A DNA stretch of 64,000 nucleotides from Oxalicibacterium faecigallinarum (GCF_014635705.1 NZ_BMDI01000001.1:1008008-1072007), one strand, 5' to 3'; numbered from the stretch's first letter, positions 45,751-55,047 are shown. The notes: generated by a model from the letters alone, not told the origin. Made by a program: numbers and translations.

Positions 45751-48453
45751 ATGCTGATGCTAGATAAAACACAACTTGTCGATATGTTCGACCGCCTTGG
45801 AACGCCACGACAAGGCCGCGAGCTGATTATGAAAGCACGGTCGCATGCTCCCGTACGCGACGTCAAATCGCGCGGTGGCAACGTCATTACGCTGATGGCA
45901 AGTCAAAAAATGGGATGCGAAATCCGCACCGAAAGTCGTCACATCGAATTTGCCGCCGCTGTCGAGCGAGAATATGACGCGCAAGTGCTCGAGTACTACG
46001 CGCAGCCAACTGAATTGAAGCTGGACCTCATTGACCCTGCAACGGGCGAAATTCGCCGAATTACTCACTTCCCTGATTTCCTCGTCATACGCCAAGATGG
46101 TTTCACGCTGGAAGAGTGGAAATCTGAAAGTAAGCTTGAACGTCTTGCAGAAAAATACCCTTACCGCTTCAAAAAGGGGAGCGACGGCAGATGGTATTCG
46201 CCTCAAATCGAAAAGCAATTAGCCGAGCTTGGCATTGGCTATCGCATTTTCAGTGACTTGGACCTACCTCGACGTCGCGTAGACAATCTATTGCATCTGG
46301 CGGATTACTTTCATCCCGCAGCTCCCCCATGTGAGCAGGAAGAACTCGTCCGGCTCAACGCAGTACTGGCTCAGCAAGGTTGCTTGCATATTGCAGAGCT
46401 GATGGCCCAACCATTTAAGTTCAGCGCGGATACCTTGCTCAAGGCAATCGCCGATAACGTGGCCGTTGCTGACTTGGACCATGAGCTGCTGTCAGAACCG
46501 CGCCGCTCTCGACTTTATCGCGATACAACCTTGCGCGACTTCGTACGGGCCGAACAACAAGCAAACGTGGCGATTGCACAGGAGCGGTTTGTTTTCGAAA
46601 TCGCTGAAGGAGTCCGTTTTCTCTATGAAACACAGCAAATGGTTATTTCGCTGGTCGGTGAGAAAGACGTCGTCTGCCGCAAAGCAGATGGAGCAACACT
46701 TAGCCTCACCCGCACTTGGCTAACCCATGCTTTTGAATCAGGCCAAATCATCATGCAGAACCCAGCAACACATGCTGGTCTGGATTTGGTACGTCACTCC
46801 CAAGAAGCACTCAATTCTGCCCTACACAGACAAGCCATCTTAAATGATGCTGAGCAGAAGCATGTCAGCGAACGCACCATGCGTCGCTGGCTTGCACGTC
46901 AACGTGCAGCAACCGCGAACGGTGCCAACGACGTCTTAGCACTTGTCCCTCGTACCACAGCAAGGGGCAATCGAAGTGAGCGATTAAGTGCCGAACAGGT
47001 CGACATGATGCATAAAATTTATGAAACCAAATGGCGCACTACAGAGGCAAAAAACTACAAGAACTGTCACAGGGAACTACAGGTTGCATGCGATGCCATT
47101 GGCATTCAAGCACCGTCATATCCGACATTGATTAACTACATCAAGACGCTGCAGAGCGAAAGTGACGTGCGAACTCGCCATGGAAAACGCATGGCCTACC
47201 AGAACAGCGAATGGACTAACTTTCTACACTACGACACACCAATGCATGGCAGTCGTCCCTTTCAATACATACACGTCGACCACACACAACTCGATATCGA
47301 GTTGATTTCAAGTCGCTCCGACAAACCGCTCGGGCGGCCGTGGCTCTCCCTGGCCGTCGATTCATTTACAAGGCGCATCGTTGCGCTCTATCTAACTTAC
47401 GACCCACCTTCATACCGGTCAGTAATGATGGTCATGCGGGACCTTGTGAATCGCCATGAGCGACTACCTGAATTCGTTGTAGTGGATAACGGTCGCGATT
47501 TCATGTCCGAAGCATTTGAATCATTTTTACAGGTAATGGGGGTACATCTACGATTTCGTCCTGCTGGCCAGCCCCGTCATGGCGCAGTGCTTGAGCGGAT
47601 GTTCGGACGTGCGCACTCCGAATATGTACACAACCTCGCCGGCAATACTAAAGGGACCAAAAACGTCAGGTCACTTTCTGGTTCGCACCTTCCGGAAAAA
47701 TTTGCGGAATGGACATTGGAATCGATGTATTGCGGACTGCAAGCCTGGGCGTTCGACTACTACAACCAGCAACGTCATCCCGCTTTGGACTGTAGCCCAA
47801 TTGAATTGCATGCCAAAGGCATTAGGGACAGCGGTGCACGTCCGCAACGTCAGATACTTTTTAACCAAGACTTCCTGATTGCGACTTGCCCTTCTGCTGA
47901 CCGTGGTGGTGTTCGCAAAGTGCACCGGCAGCATGGCATCAAAGTCAACGACATGTTTTATTGGAATGCTGAATTCAGAGACCACCGTGTATCAGGTCAA
48001 AACTTACAAGTGAGGTATGACCCGTGGGATGCCTCATCGGCATACGTGCGCTTAAAAAACCAATGGGTTCACGCCCGATGCCGAGCCATGGTGCAACTGG
48101 GTCAATTAACTGAGACAGAACGGAAAGCCCTTACCGAGGAATACCGCAAACACAGCAAAGAGCATCACGACGACGAGAAGGCTATGCAGCGACTTCGTGA
48201 ATTCATGCAGGTCTTTAAACCTGAAGGGGCTATGCAAATCGCTATGGAGCGTCAACAAGAAAACAAGTCGCTTTACAACCAGCTAAAGCTGAGCAGCATC
48301 AACCCTGTTACTCAGCCTATGAAGACTTTTCTGGAAGACGACACATCAGCACACGTCATTGCTTCGGACATCAGCACTATCGAGCCAAGCTTTACAGCCA
48401 TATCGTCCGCGACAACAGAGCCAGAACCCTTACCTAAATTTGAAGAATTCTAA
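45751..48453 (+). CDS. tnsAB: TnsA-TnsB fusion transposase
   Basis: A 900-residue fusion of both Tn7 transposase subunits. Residues 1-185 form a TnsA-like nuclease: Glu66 (RHIEFAAAVE), Asp109 (HFPDFLVI) and Glu122-x-Lys124 (LEEWKSE). The rest is TnsB-like: an HTH near 385-395, then a DDE integrase core with Asp510 (HVDHTQLDIE), Asp579 (VVVDNGRDF) and Glu615 (VLERMFGR), 35 residues apart, then the Mu-type C-terminal domain. TnsA cleaves 5' ends and TnsB the 3' ends, so this fusion should give cut-and-paste movement. The start may be the second ATG at 45757, which suits the GGGG ribosome site. Confidence 0.92.
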   Translation: MLMLDKTQLVDMFDRLGTPRQGRELIMKARSHAPVRDVKSRGGNVITLMASQKMGCEIRTESRHIEFAAAVEREYDAQVLEYYAQPTELKLDLIDPATGEIRRITHFPDFLVIRQDGFTLEEWKSESKLERLAEKYPYRFKKGSDGRWYSPQIEKQLAELGIGYRIFSDLDLPRRRVDNLLHLADYFHPAAPPCEQEELVRLNAVLAQQGCLHIAELMAQPFKFSADTLLKAIADNVAVADLDHELLSEPRRSRLYRDTTLRDFVRAEQQANVAIAQERFVFEIAEGVRFLYETQQMVISLVGEKDVVCRKADGATLSLTRTWLTHAFESGQIIMQNPATHAGLDLVRHSQEALNSALHRQAILNDAEQKHVSERTMRRWLARQRAATANGANDVLALVPRTTARGNRSERLSAEQVDMMHKIYETKWRTTEAKNYKNCHRELQVACDAIGIQAPSYPTLINYIKTLQSESDVRTRHGKRMAYQNSEWTNFLHYDTPMHGSRPFQYIHVDHTQLDIELISSRSDKPLGRPWLSLAVDSFTRRIVALYLTYDPPSYRSVMMVMRDLVNRHERLPEFVVVDNGRDFMSEAFESFLQVMGVHLRFRPAGQPRHGAVLERMFGRAHSEYVHNLAGNTKGTKNVRSLSGSHLPEKFAEWTLESMYCGLQAWAFDYYNQQRHPALDCSPIELHAKGIRDSGARPQRQILFNQDFLIATCPSADRGGVRKVHRQHGIKVNDMFYWNAEFRDHRVSGQNLQVRYDPWDASSAYVRLKNQWVHARCRAMVQLGQLTETERKALTEEYRKHSKEHHDDEKAMQRLREFMQVFKPEGAMQIAMERQQENKSLYNQLKLSSINPVTQPMKTFLEDDTSAHVIASDISTIEPSFTAISSATTEPEPLPKFEEF

Positions 48454-48461
48454 AAACAATC

Positions 48462-49505
48462 ATGATTAAAAATACTCAGCCTAAGTTGCTCGCGGAAATT
48501 CCGGGCTCCCCTGAAAAAATTGCAAACAAGCGAATTATGCATACACGCATCGCAAACATGATGCGCGAATTAAATACGCTTATCTATGCTGGAAGTCAGG
48601 ATAGTATTTTGCTGGTGTGCGGGCCAACTGGCGTCGGAAAAAGTACTCTTTCCACATACATGGTCGAGGATGCCCTTAAAAAGGATTCTGCCAAAATGAA
48701 TAGTGATGCAGGACTGATATCAGCGATATACGTCCAGGCCCCATCGTCTGGTGAAAATGAATTTTCCTGGCGCTTACTCTACCAACGCATTCTGCAGCAA
48801 TTAGAGAGCGGCTTGGAAATGCCAAAAGTAGCGTACGGTATTGATGCAATCACGGGACGGATGGTGCGTCCCCGTGGTGCCACTGGTAACAGCCTAGCAG
48901 GACTCCGCACAGCCGTAGAGCAAGGATTACGAGCACGGCAAACTCGCTTTCTGGTTATTGATGAAGCTGCGCACATCATTCGTCAAACCAGTAACAATCG
49001 GCTTGGCATTCAACTCGATACATTGAAATCGTTGGCAAATGAATGCGGTACTCAAATCGTGCTTGTTGGCTCTTATGACCTTTACCAGTTGGTGTCACTA
49101 TCGGCTCAAATTGCGAGACGAACTCACGTACTTCATTTCGAACGATATCGTCAGGACCATGATTCGGATGTGCGGGCATTTCAAGCATGCGTTCAAAATT
49201 TCCAGAACACTTTGCCGGAGTTATGGGGAGAGGAACTCATGCAATACGTCAAAGCACTGCATGAGAATACACTGGGCTGCATTGGCACATTGAACACCGT
49301 TCTGACCCGTGCCGCAAAACTGGCACAAGAAAATGGGAAGTGGTCAGTCGATGCATTACGTCGAGCATTGCTGACAGAAAAACAGCGCGAAGCAATTCTG
49401 GAGGAAATCCTTGATGGTGAAGCGGCTATCAATCCCGCACTGACACGCACAATGCCCACATCGGGAACTCGTACCCGTCGCCATTCGGAGCGAAACGTAG
49501 CATGA
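48462..49505 (+). CDS. tnsC: TnsC-type AAA+ ATPase, transposition regulator
   Basis: A 347-residue ATPase that links target recognition to the transposase. Walker A is GPTGVGKST at residues 54-62 and Walker B is FLVIDEAAHI near 165-174. The C-terminal tail after residue 300 is basic and may contact the transposase. It follows tnsAB by 8 bp and overlaps tniQ by 4 bp (ATGA), so the three genes form one operon. Confidence 0.92.
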   Translation: MIKNTQPKLLAEIPGSPEKIANKRIMHTRIANMMRELNTLIYAGSQDSILLVCGPTGVGKSTLSTYMVEDALKKDSAKMNSDAGLISAIYVQAPSSGENEFSWRLLYQRILQQLESGLEMPKVAYGIDAITGRMVRPRGATGNSLAGLRTAVEQGLRARQTRFLVIDEAAHIIRQTSNNRLGIQLDTLKSLANECGTQIVLVGSYDLYQLVSLSAQIARRTHVLHFERYRQDHDSDVRAFQACVQNFQNTLPELWGEELMQYVKALHENTLGCIGTLNTVLTRAAKLAQENGKWSVDALRRALLTEKQREAILEEILDGEAAINPALTRTMPTSGTRTRRHSERNVA

Positions 49506-50851
49506 GCCGATTGACGATGAATCCACGGTCAGCTTTACATGCATTAAAACCTTATGGCCAAGGTACAGTTGAAGTCGAAAGTTTGTTGAGCTACTTCTGC
49601 AGATTAGCGGTGTCACACAGTGTTTCGACACTCACCTTGTCCCGCTCTATTGCCCAACGTTTTAGTCGCGAAATTTCTCCCGATTACGATTGGCATGAAC
49701 GGAAAATTTCCGGTTGTGGGGACTCGGCATTGACATGGTCAGCGGCCTTATCGGCACTGACGTCTGTTGAAGGACTTGACCGTCTGACTTTTTTGCCTTG
49801 GAGTGAGGCTATTGCGCAAAACGGATTATCACTTGTAAGCAAAGGACAATTTTGTCCTGACTGCTTAGCAGACGATGTTACTCACGGTCGCACCCCATAT
49901 TTTAGATTGGCATGGGAATCAGCCGAAGTAAGCGTATGTACAAAACATGGGAATCGTCTTTCACAGCGGTGTTCTTGCTGCCAAAGGGAGAATATTCGGC
50001 ACTCTGCTGCCTACGTCGTGCCGGGCTGGTGCACACATTGCGGTGAATTTCTTGGACAAAAACCAGAGCTCGTAACCACGGAAGCCATAGATGCTGCAGC
50101 CTTGTGGAAAGCTAGACAGGTCGGAGAACTATTGGCATTTCAATTTACATTGAACGATGTACCAAGGCGGAGCGACATGCTCCTCTGCATTAAGGAGCTC
50201 ATCACTGAAATGGACGGCGGGCAAAGCTCCGCTTTTGCTCGTCGCATCGGGATTGCGAAAAGCACTATCCATCATTGGTTTAAAGATAATGGAACGCCAA
50301 CACTTTCGGTGACTTTGAAGATTGCAGCCCACTGCGGTGTTGGTCTTACAGACTTATTGACGGGCAATCTGAATAAATGGACAGCGCCGACAATAGAGCG
50401 CCAACAAGTGTTATTGCTGCAACACCCAACAGCGGCTTGGCATCCAACACCACGCACAATTGATTGGAATGAGATTGAAAAACAACTTCAAACCTTCCTA
50501 TTATTACCGACGCCCATTAGTGTTTTAGAGGCAGCACGCCGTTTAAATCTGGAAGCGCGACAACTCTATTTACGAGCAAATCGTACAACACGCCAGTTGG
50601 GAGAGCGTTGGAAGACCTATTTAAGTCGGCGCTATGCAGCGACTGTAGTTCGAGCTTGGCCGTATTTGGAAAGCGCTTGCCGGGAAATATGGTCAGAAGG
50701 CAAAACCGTAACGCGTCGGGAAATTGTGGCACGCGTACCCGCTGATATTCTTTCACCGGTTGCACATCTGCTTGATGTACTGAAAGAGGTGCAAACACAT
50801 TTACATAATGTCGGATGTATAGAAACTGCAATACCGGCTACCAGTGCTTAA
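49502..50851 (+). CDS. tniQ: TniQ/TnsD-type target-selection protein
   Basis: A 449-residue TniQ-domain protein. The N-terminal part (GTVEVESLLSYFCRLAVSHS) is the TniQ front. Zinc-binding cysteines follow: FCPDCLADD near residue 120, then CTKHGN, CSCC and CTHCGE near 180. An XRE-like helix-turn-helix sits at about 243-275 (FARRIGIAKSTIHHWFKDNG). This length is between short CAST-type TniQ and TnsD, and the added HTH suggests sequence-specific DNA binding. The right-end insertion next to tRNA-Ser makes that gene the likely attachment target. Confidence 0.88.
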   Translation: MSRLTMNPRSALHALKPYGQGTVEVESLLSYFCRLAVSHSVSTLTLSRSIAQRFSREISPDYDWHERKISGCGDSALTWSAALSALTSVEGLDRLTFLPWSEAIAQNGLSLVSKGQFCPDCLADDVTHGRTPYFRLAWESAEVSVCTKHGNRLSQRCSCCQRENIRHSAAYVVPGWCTHCGEFLGQKPELVTTEAIDAAALWKARQVGELLAFQFTLNDVPRRSDMLLCIKELITEMDGGQSSAFARRIGIAKSTIHHWFKDNGTPTLSVTLKIAAHCGVGLTDLLTGNLNKWTAPTIERQQVLLLQHPTAAWHPTPRTIDWNEIEKQLQTFLLLPTPISVLEAARRLNLEARQLYLRANRTTRQLGERWKTYLSRRYAATVVRAWPYLESACREIWSEGKTVTRREIVARVPADILSPVAHLLDVLKEVQTHLHNVGCIETAIPATSA

Positions 50852-50947
50852 TCTCGACGTCTTATTCAGAGCACATTACTCTACTTCTGCAATATAAAAT
50901 CAAATTACCTACTCCTGATTTTTAAGTCGAGGAAACGCTCTCGCTTT

Positions 50948-50978
50948 AAAAAACCGGCCCTTAGCGGCCGGTTTTTTT
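50948..50978 (+). terminator. rho-independent terminator after tniQ
   Basis: Stem AACCGGCC-...-GGCCGGTT with flanking A tract and seven T, about 100 bp after the tniQ stop and inside the transposon's right end. It should stop transcripts before the tRNA gene. Confidence 0.88.
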
Positions 50979-51027
50979 ATATCTGCTCACTTATGTGCTG
51001 ACAAATCGAGACGGCTTATCACAGATT

Positions 51028-51076
51028 CGCAATAAAGCAAAATGTGGCCCATCGAGAAATAAAGCATAAAGTGTCC
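51028..51076 (+). repeat. right-end TnsB-site-like repeats
   Basis: Two repeats at 51028-51049 (CGCAATAAAGCAAAATGTGGCC-type) and 51053-51076 (GAAATAAAGCATAAAGTGTCC-type) match the left-end array consensus. They read in the same direction as the left-end copies on the plus strand, that is, not mirrored as usual for Tn7-like ends. Confidence 0.68.
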
Positions 51077-51080
51077 AAGT

Positions 51081-51104
51081 GGCCAAGTTATGCTTAACGG
51101 GACA
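51081..51104 (-). repeat. right terminal inverted repeat
   Basis: Read on the minus strand it starts TGTCCCGTTA and ends TTGGCC, matching the left terminus at 17 of 24 positions. The internal AAGCATAA also matches the core of the transposase-site repeats. Confidence 0.88.
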
Positions 51105-51109
51105 CGTGC
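51105..51109. repeat. right target-site duplication CGTGC
   Basis: Identical to 25573-25577 and directly after the right end. Confidence 0.9.
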
Positions 51110-51132
51110 AGAACTCAGAACTGACAAGAAGA

Positions 51133-51223
51133 TGGCGGAAGCGGTGAGATTCGAACTCACGGACGGGTATTAGCCGTCGACGGTTTTCAAGACCGCTGCC
51201 TTAAACCACTCAGCCACACTTCC
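51133..51223 (-). tRNA. tRNA-Ser (anticodon UGA)
   Basis: A 91-nt class II tRNA including an encoded CCA. The acceptor stem pairs GGAAGTG with CGCTTCC-type bases, the anticodon loop CTTGAAA gives UGA (reads UCA), a long variable arm is present, and the T arm is GTTCGAATC. Its 3' end at 51133 lies 23 bp from the target duplication of the transposon, so the element is inserted downstream without touching the tRNA. Confidence 0.96.
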
Positions 51224-51357
51224 TTCTGGAATATTGAATGGGACAACAAGATGCCGGTGAAGCTGCTTGCGGGAGATTGCAAGCACCAGCGTATCGCCAT
51301 ATTCCGAAGACGCGAATTATACCGAACTCGGCCACAATTGCCGAGTCCTTCTTGTAA

Positions 51358-52614
51358 TTAAGCGACAGGTAAAAACATCTGCTGCAAATCGTTAAGGAAA
51401 CGCTGTCCCAGCGCCGTTGGCTTCAAGGTCTTGTGATCGCGGTACAACAATCCTTTGGATTCAGCATTGTTCAGCGATCGCTCAATGGTATTGAGCGCCA
51501 GACCAGTCCGCTCGGCAAAGAGGTTGACGTCAATACCATCTGTCAATCGCATCGCATTGAGCATGAACTCGAATGCCAGCTCATCGCGCTCAACCTCGAT
51601 TTCTTCCTGCACCGGATTACCACGTTGCATGTGTTCCAGATAAGACTTGGGCTGCTTGTAGCGCGCCTGACGAATGACGCGATGCGGAAACGACAGCTTG
51701 GAATGCGCACCAGCGCCAATACCCAGATAATCGCCGAACTGCCAGTAGTTGAGATTGTGCTTGGCCTGACGGGTTGGCTGCGCATACGCCGAAACTTCGT
51801 AGTGACCATAGCCGGCCGTCAGCGTTTCCTGCGCGATCATGTCCTGCATGTCCGCACTCGCGTCGTCATCCGGCACCGCCGGAGGATATTTGGCAAAGAC
51901 GGTATTCGGCTCCATCGTCAGGTGATACAGGGACAAATGTGGCGGCGCACATTCGATAGCTGTGCGGATATCTTGATGGGCCTGTTCCAGCGTTTGCGAC
52001 GGCAAGGCGTACATCAGATCAAGATTGAAGTTATCAAAGTTCCGGTGCGCAATCTCTACCGCTCGTCGCGCCTCATCACCATCATGGATGCGACCCAAGG
52101 CATGCAAATGCGAGGTGTTGAAACTCTGAATGCCAATTGAAAGACGATTAACACCACTGCCGCGATACGACTTGAATTTCTCCGCTTCGAACGTTCCCGG
52201 ATTCGCTTCCATCGTCACTTCGATACTCGGATCGAATGGCATCAGCGTACGGATATCGGATAGCAGGCGATCCAGTCCGGCAGCGGACAACAAGCTCGGT
52301 GTACCGCCACCGATGAAGATCGTGTGCAGCTTACGGCCCCAGATCAGCGGCAATGCCGTTTCCAGATCGGTACGCAATGCCGCGAGGTAGATATCCTCTG
52401 GGATATCGCCATTGGCCTCATGCGAATTGAAATCGCAGTACGGGCATTTTTTGACGCACCAGGGAATGTGCACGTAAAGCGAAAGTGGTGGCAAGGCGGA
52501 CAGATTCAGCGCGCCCGATTTCAGATATGCGGTGGCAACGCGAGCAGGCTCGGCGTAATCAATCCGCCCTGAAAAATCGGAACGATCTGCAGCAACCGGT
52601 TTGATCGGGATCAT
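51358..52614 (-). CDS. hemW: radical SAM protein HemW
   Basis: Haem chaperone related to oxygen-independent coproporphyrinogen oxidase. It is not itself an HemN in most bacteria. The 418-residue protein has the radical SAM cluster motif CVKKCPYCDFNSHE (CxxxCxxC) and the GGGTPSLL loop. It overlaps rdgB by 4 bp. Confidence 0.92.
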   Translation of the reverse strand: MIPIKPVAADRSDFSGRIDYAEPARVATAYLKSGALNLSALPPLSLYVHIPWCVKKCPYCDFNSHEANGDIPEDIYLAALRTDLETALPLIWGRKLHTIFIGGGTPSLLSAAGLDRLLSDIRTLMPFDPSIEVTMEANPGTFEAEKFKSYRGSGVNRLSIGIQSFNTSHLHALGRIHDGDEARRAVEIAHRNFDNFNLDLMYALPSQTLEQAHQDIRTAIECAPPHLSLYHLTMEPNTVFAKYPPAVPDDDASADMQDMIAQETLTAGYGHYEVSAYAQPTRQAKHNLNYWQFGDYLGIGAGAHSKLSFPHRVIRQARYKQPKSYLEHMQRGNPVQEEIEVERDELAFEFMLNAMRLTDGIDVNLFAERTGLALNTIERSLNNAESKGLLYRDHKTLKPTALGQRFLNDLQQMFLPVA

Positions 52615-53195
52615 CGTAATTTCTCGATCAGAGTTCGCAATGCCTGACCACGATGCGACAGACGATTTTTTTCTTCTGCCGTCAGTTCCGCTGCGGTCTT
52701 TTGCAACGCGGGGATCCAGAAATGCGGATCGTAGCCAAAGCCACCTTCACCACGCGCTTGTTCGATCATTTCACCATCCCAACGGCCGTCGGCAATCACT
52801 GGCTGCGGATCATCCGCATGCCGCACGAATACCAGCACGCAATAGTAGTACGCCGACCTGTCTGCATGGGCCGCCAGATCAGCCAGCATCTTCTGATTGT
52901 TGCGCTGATCCGATTTTGGCTCGCCGGCGTAGCGAGCGGAATAGACGCCTGGCGCACCACCCAGCGCATTGACACAGACACCGGAGTCATCTGCCAGAGC
53001 CGGCAAGCCGGTCAGACGCGATGCGTGCCGAGCCTTGGCGATCGCGTTTTCGACAAACGTGGCAAAAGGCTCTTCCGCCTCCGGCACGCCGAATTCGCCT
53101 TGTGTATGCACCTGATAATCGAGCTGCGCCAGCAAGGCACCAAATTCCTTGAGTTTGCCAGCGTTATTCGATGCGAGAACGAGAGATTGGGGCAT
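52611..53195 (-). CDS. rdgB: non-canonical purine NTP pyrophosphatase RdgB/HAM1
   Basis: Removes dITP and XTP from the nucleotide pool. The 194-residue sequence begins MPQSLVLASNNAGKLKEF, and the substrate loops LADDSGVCVNALGGAPGVYS and GFGYDPHFW are intact. It is coupled to hemW by a 4-bp overlap, a common order in betaproteobacteria. Confidence 0.95.
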   Translation of the reverse strand: MPQSLVLASNNAGKLKEFGALLAQLDYQVHTQGEFGVPEAEEPFATFVENAIAKARHASRLTGLPALADDSGVCVNALGGAPGVYSARYAGEPKSDQRNNQKMLADLAAHADRSAYYYCVLVFVRHADDPQPVIADGRWDGEMIEQARGEGGFGYDPHFWIPALQKTAAELTAEEKNRLSHRGQALRTLIEKLR

Positions 53196-53245
53196 GACGA
53201 TCTGAAATAAATATCATGGGCTGCGCTGCGGCATAAAAAGAAAAC

Positions 53246-53279
53246 TGCCGACAGACATCATCAGGATGCATGTCGGCAA
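53246..53279 (-). terminator. terminator after rph
   Basis: On the minus strand TGCCGACA...TGTCGGCA forms a stem, followed by GTTTTCTTTTT. It lies about 50 bp after the rph stop, before rdgB. Confidence 0.75.
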
Positions 53280-53328
53280 GCAGACCGCTCGTATCAGCCA
53301 ACGTTGAAACGTGATTGAAAACGCTATT

Positions 53329-54063
53329 TTACGCAGCAATCGCCAATGCCTGTTTTTGCATCACGATCAGATCGCGGATGCCGTTTTGTGCCAGATCCAG
53401 CAATTGATTCATGGTGTTGCGATCAAAGGCTGCCCCTTCAGCCGTACCCTGCACTTCAATAAAGTGGCCTGCATCGGTCATGACGATATTCATGTCGGTA
53501 TCGCAATCCGAATCTTCTGCGTAATCCAGATCCAGCACCGGCTGACCGTGATATACGCCGACAGAAATCGCCGCGACAAAATGCTTGAGCGGCACAGCAG
53601 GAATCACGCCTTGTGCCACCAGTTTGCTAAATGCATCATAGGCGGCAACCATGGTGCCGGTAATCGCTGCAGTACGCGTACCGCCATCTGCCTGAATCAC
53701 GTCGCAATCCAGATGCAGCGTACGTTCGCCAAAGGCTTCCAGATCGAAGGCAGCGCGCAGCGAACGGCCAATCAGGCGTTGAATTTCCTGCGTGCGCCCG
53801 GACTGCTTGCCACGTGCGGCTTCACGATCCATGCGCGTATGCGTCGAACGGGGCAGCATGCCGTATTCCGCGGTCAGCCAGCCTTGACCTTTACCCTTGA
53901 GGAAGCCCGGCACACGATCTTCAATGCTGGCGGTGCAAATGACTTTGGTATCACCGCATTCGATCAATACCGAGCCTTCGGCGTGCTTGGTGTAATTGCG
54001 AGTAAGTTTGATGGCGCGCAGCGCATCAGCGGCGCGACCGCTTGGACGATTTTCAAACGACAT
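53329..54063 (-). CDS. rph: ribonuclease PH
   Basis: Phosphorolytic 3' trimming of tRNA precursors. The 244-residue protein starts [18 protein letters not shown]. The [16 protein letters not shown] phosphate-binding segment and [13 protein letters not shown] are typical. It sits 6 bp from the PP2C gene. Confidence 0.95.
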   Translation of the reverse strand: MSFENRPSGRAADALRAIKLTRNYTKHAEGSVLIECGDTKVICTASIEDRVPGFLKGKGQGWLTAEYGMLPRSTHTRMDREAARGKQSGRTQEIQRLIGRSLRAAFDLEAFGERTLHLDCDVIQADGGTRTAAITGTMVAAYDAFSKLVAQGVIPAVPLKHFVAAISVGVYHGQPVLDLDYAEDSDCDTDMNIVMTDAGHFIEVQGTAEGAAFDRNTMNQLLDLAQNGIRDLIVMQKQALAIAA

Positions 54064-54069
54064 GAAGAG

Positions 54070-54999
54070 TTATTTCCCGGAAGTGATTTTTGAAGACTTG
54101 TCGATGGCATTGCGAATTTCTTCGATTGCCTTTTCGATCTCGGCATCATTGTACGTGTCTGTCGGCTCGGAATCGACATGACGTGGTGCCTGAATGGTGG
54201 TTGTCACGCTGCCGACCGGCAATGTATTGGTCGTAATCGTGCTATTGCCCTCCAATGCATCGGTGCTTTCCCACATCATGGCCAGTGCCGTGACGTTGTC
54301 GCTATGCTTGCCGGCGATATTCACCGCCGTCGAGAGCAACTCCGGGACAGCACGCACGATCGTCGTATTTTGCAGACGGTGCGCCAGTTCATGATCCGGC
54401 AACATCGACCACAATCCATCGGAGCACAGCAGCATCAGATCGCCCGCCTGCAAACTCACGCGACGAGAGAGCTCGACAATCGGCATGTTGGGCGCACCCA
54501 GACAGTTGAAAAGCTTGTTGCGATCCGGATGCGTATCGCGTTCGGAAGGATCGACCTTGCCTTGAGCAATCAGCGTTTCAATACGGGAATGATCGCGCGT
54601 ACGCGCCAGAATCTGGCCATTACGCATCCAGTAAAGACGCGAATCGCCACAGTGCGCCCAGATCGCACTATTGTGTTGAATCAGGGCTGCGACGATCGTG
54701 GTGCGTGGTGTCTCCGGCAGATTATTGATGGCGCGATAACGATGAATTTCGCGATGCGCGGCAAGAAAACTGTCTTCCAGAAAGCGTTCCGGCTTCTTGA
54801 CGTACGGCTTGGCATTTTCCTGAAACAGCGACGCTATTGTCTGCATCGCAATCTGCGCTGCCATCTCGCCCATCAGATGCCCACCCATGCCATCGGCAAC
54901 CAGCAGCAACAGCGCATCGCGCGTGAAGCTGTAGCCCATGCGATCCTGATTGATCTTGCGACCGCCGATCTGGCTTTCTTGATAAACGGAGAAACGCAT
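54070..54999 (-). CDS. PP2C-type serine/threonine phosphatase
   Basis: A 309-residue PPM phosphatase that would oppose the adjacent kinase. Metal motifs are INQDRMGYS, LLLVADGMGGH, WAHCGDSRLYW and LMLLCSDGLW. The C-terminal 70 residues are low-complexity. It lies 48 bp downstream of the kinase gene on the same strand. Confidence 0.92.
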   Translation of the reverse strand: MRFSVYQESQIGGRKINQDRMGYSFTRDALLLLVADGMGGHLMGEMAAQIAMQTIASLFQENAKPYVKKPERFLEDSFLAAHREIHRYRAINNLPETPRTTIVAALIQHNSAIWAHCGDSRLYWMRNGQILARTRDHSRIETLIAQGKVDPSERDTHPDRNKLFNCLGAPNMPIVELSRRVSLQAGDLMLLCSDGLWSMLPDHELAHRLQNTTIVRAVPELLSTAVNIAGKHSDNVTALAMMWESTDALEGNSTITTNTLPVGSVTTTIQAPRHVDSEPTDTYNDAEIEKAIEEIRNAIDKSSKITSGK

Positions 55000-55047
55000 A
55001 GGCTGGTTAGATGGCTATCTGACTTAATGAATCAACGATGATGAAAA

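Larger units (their letters stand above)
25578..51104. mobile_element. complete Tn7-like transposon (TnsAB-TnsC-TniQ) with defence cargo
   Basis: A 25,527-bp element bounded by TGT...ACA inverted repeats and flanked by the 5-bp duplication CGTGC. The transposition genes (TnsA-TnsB fusion, TnsC, TniQ) lie at the right end and point outward, towards a tRNA-Ser gene whose 3' end is 24 bp beyond the duplication start-side. The cargo holds a short Argonaute system, a type II CBASS operon, HAD, DUF4238 and unknown proteins and a tyrosine recombinase. It is more AT-rich than the flanks. No TnsE, Cas gene or CRISPR array is visible. Targeting of the tRNA gene by TniQ is inference from position. Confidence 0.93.

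Noticed and set aside
45225-45767. 180-codon open frame before tnsAB.
   Set aside because: Composition is unusual (many Ser, Arg, Phe, His), there is no clear ribosome site and it runs into tnsAB in another frame. It is probably chance in AT-rich DNA.
25578-51104. Possible CRISPR-associated transposon.
   Set aside because: TnsAB, TnsC and TniQ suggested a CAST, but no Cas8/5/7/6 or Cas12k gene and no repeat-spacer array is present in the element.
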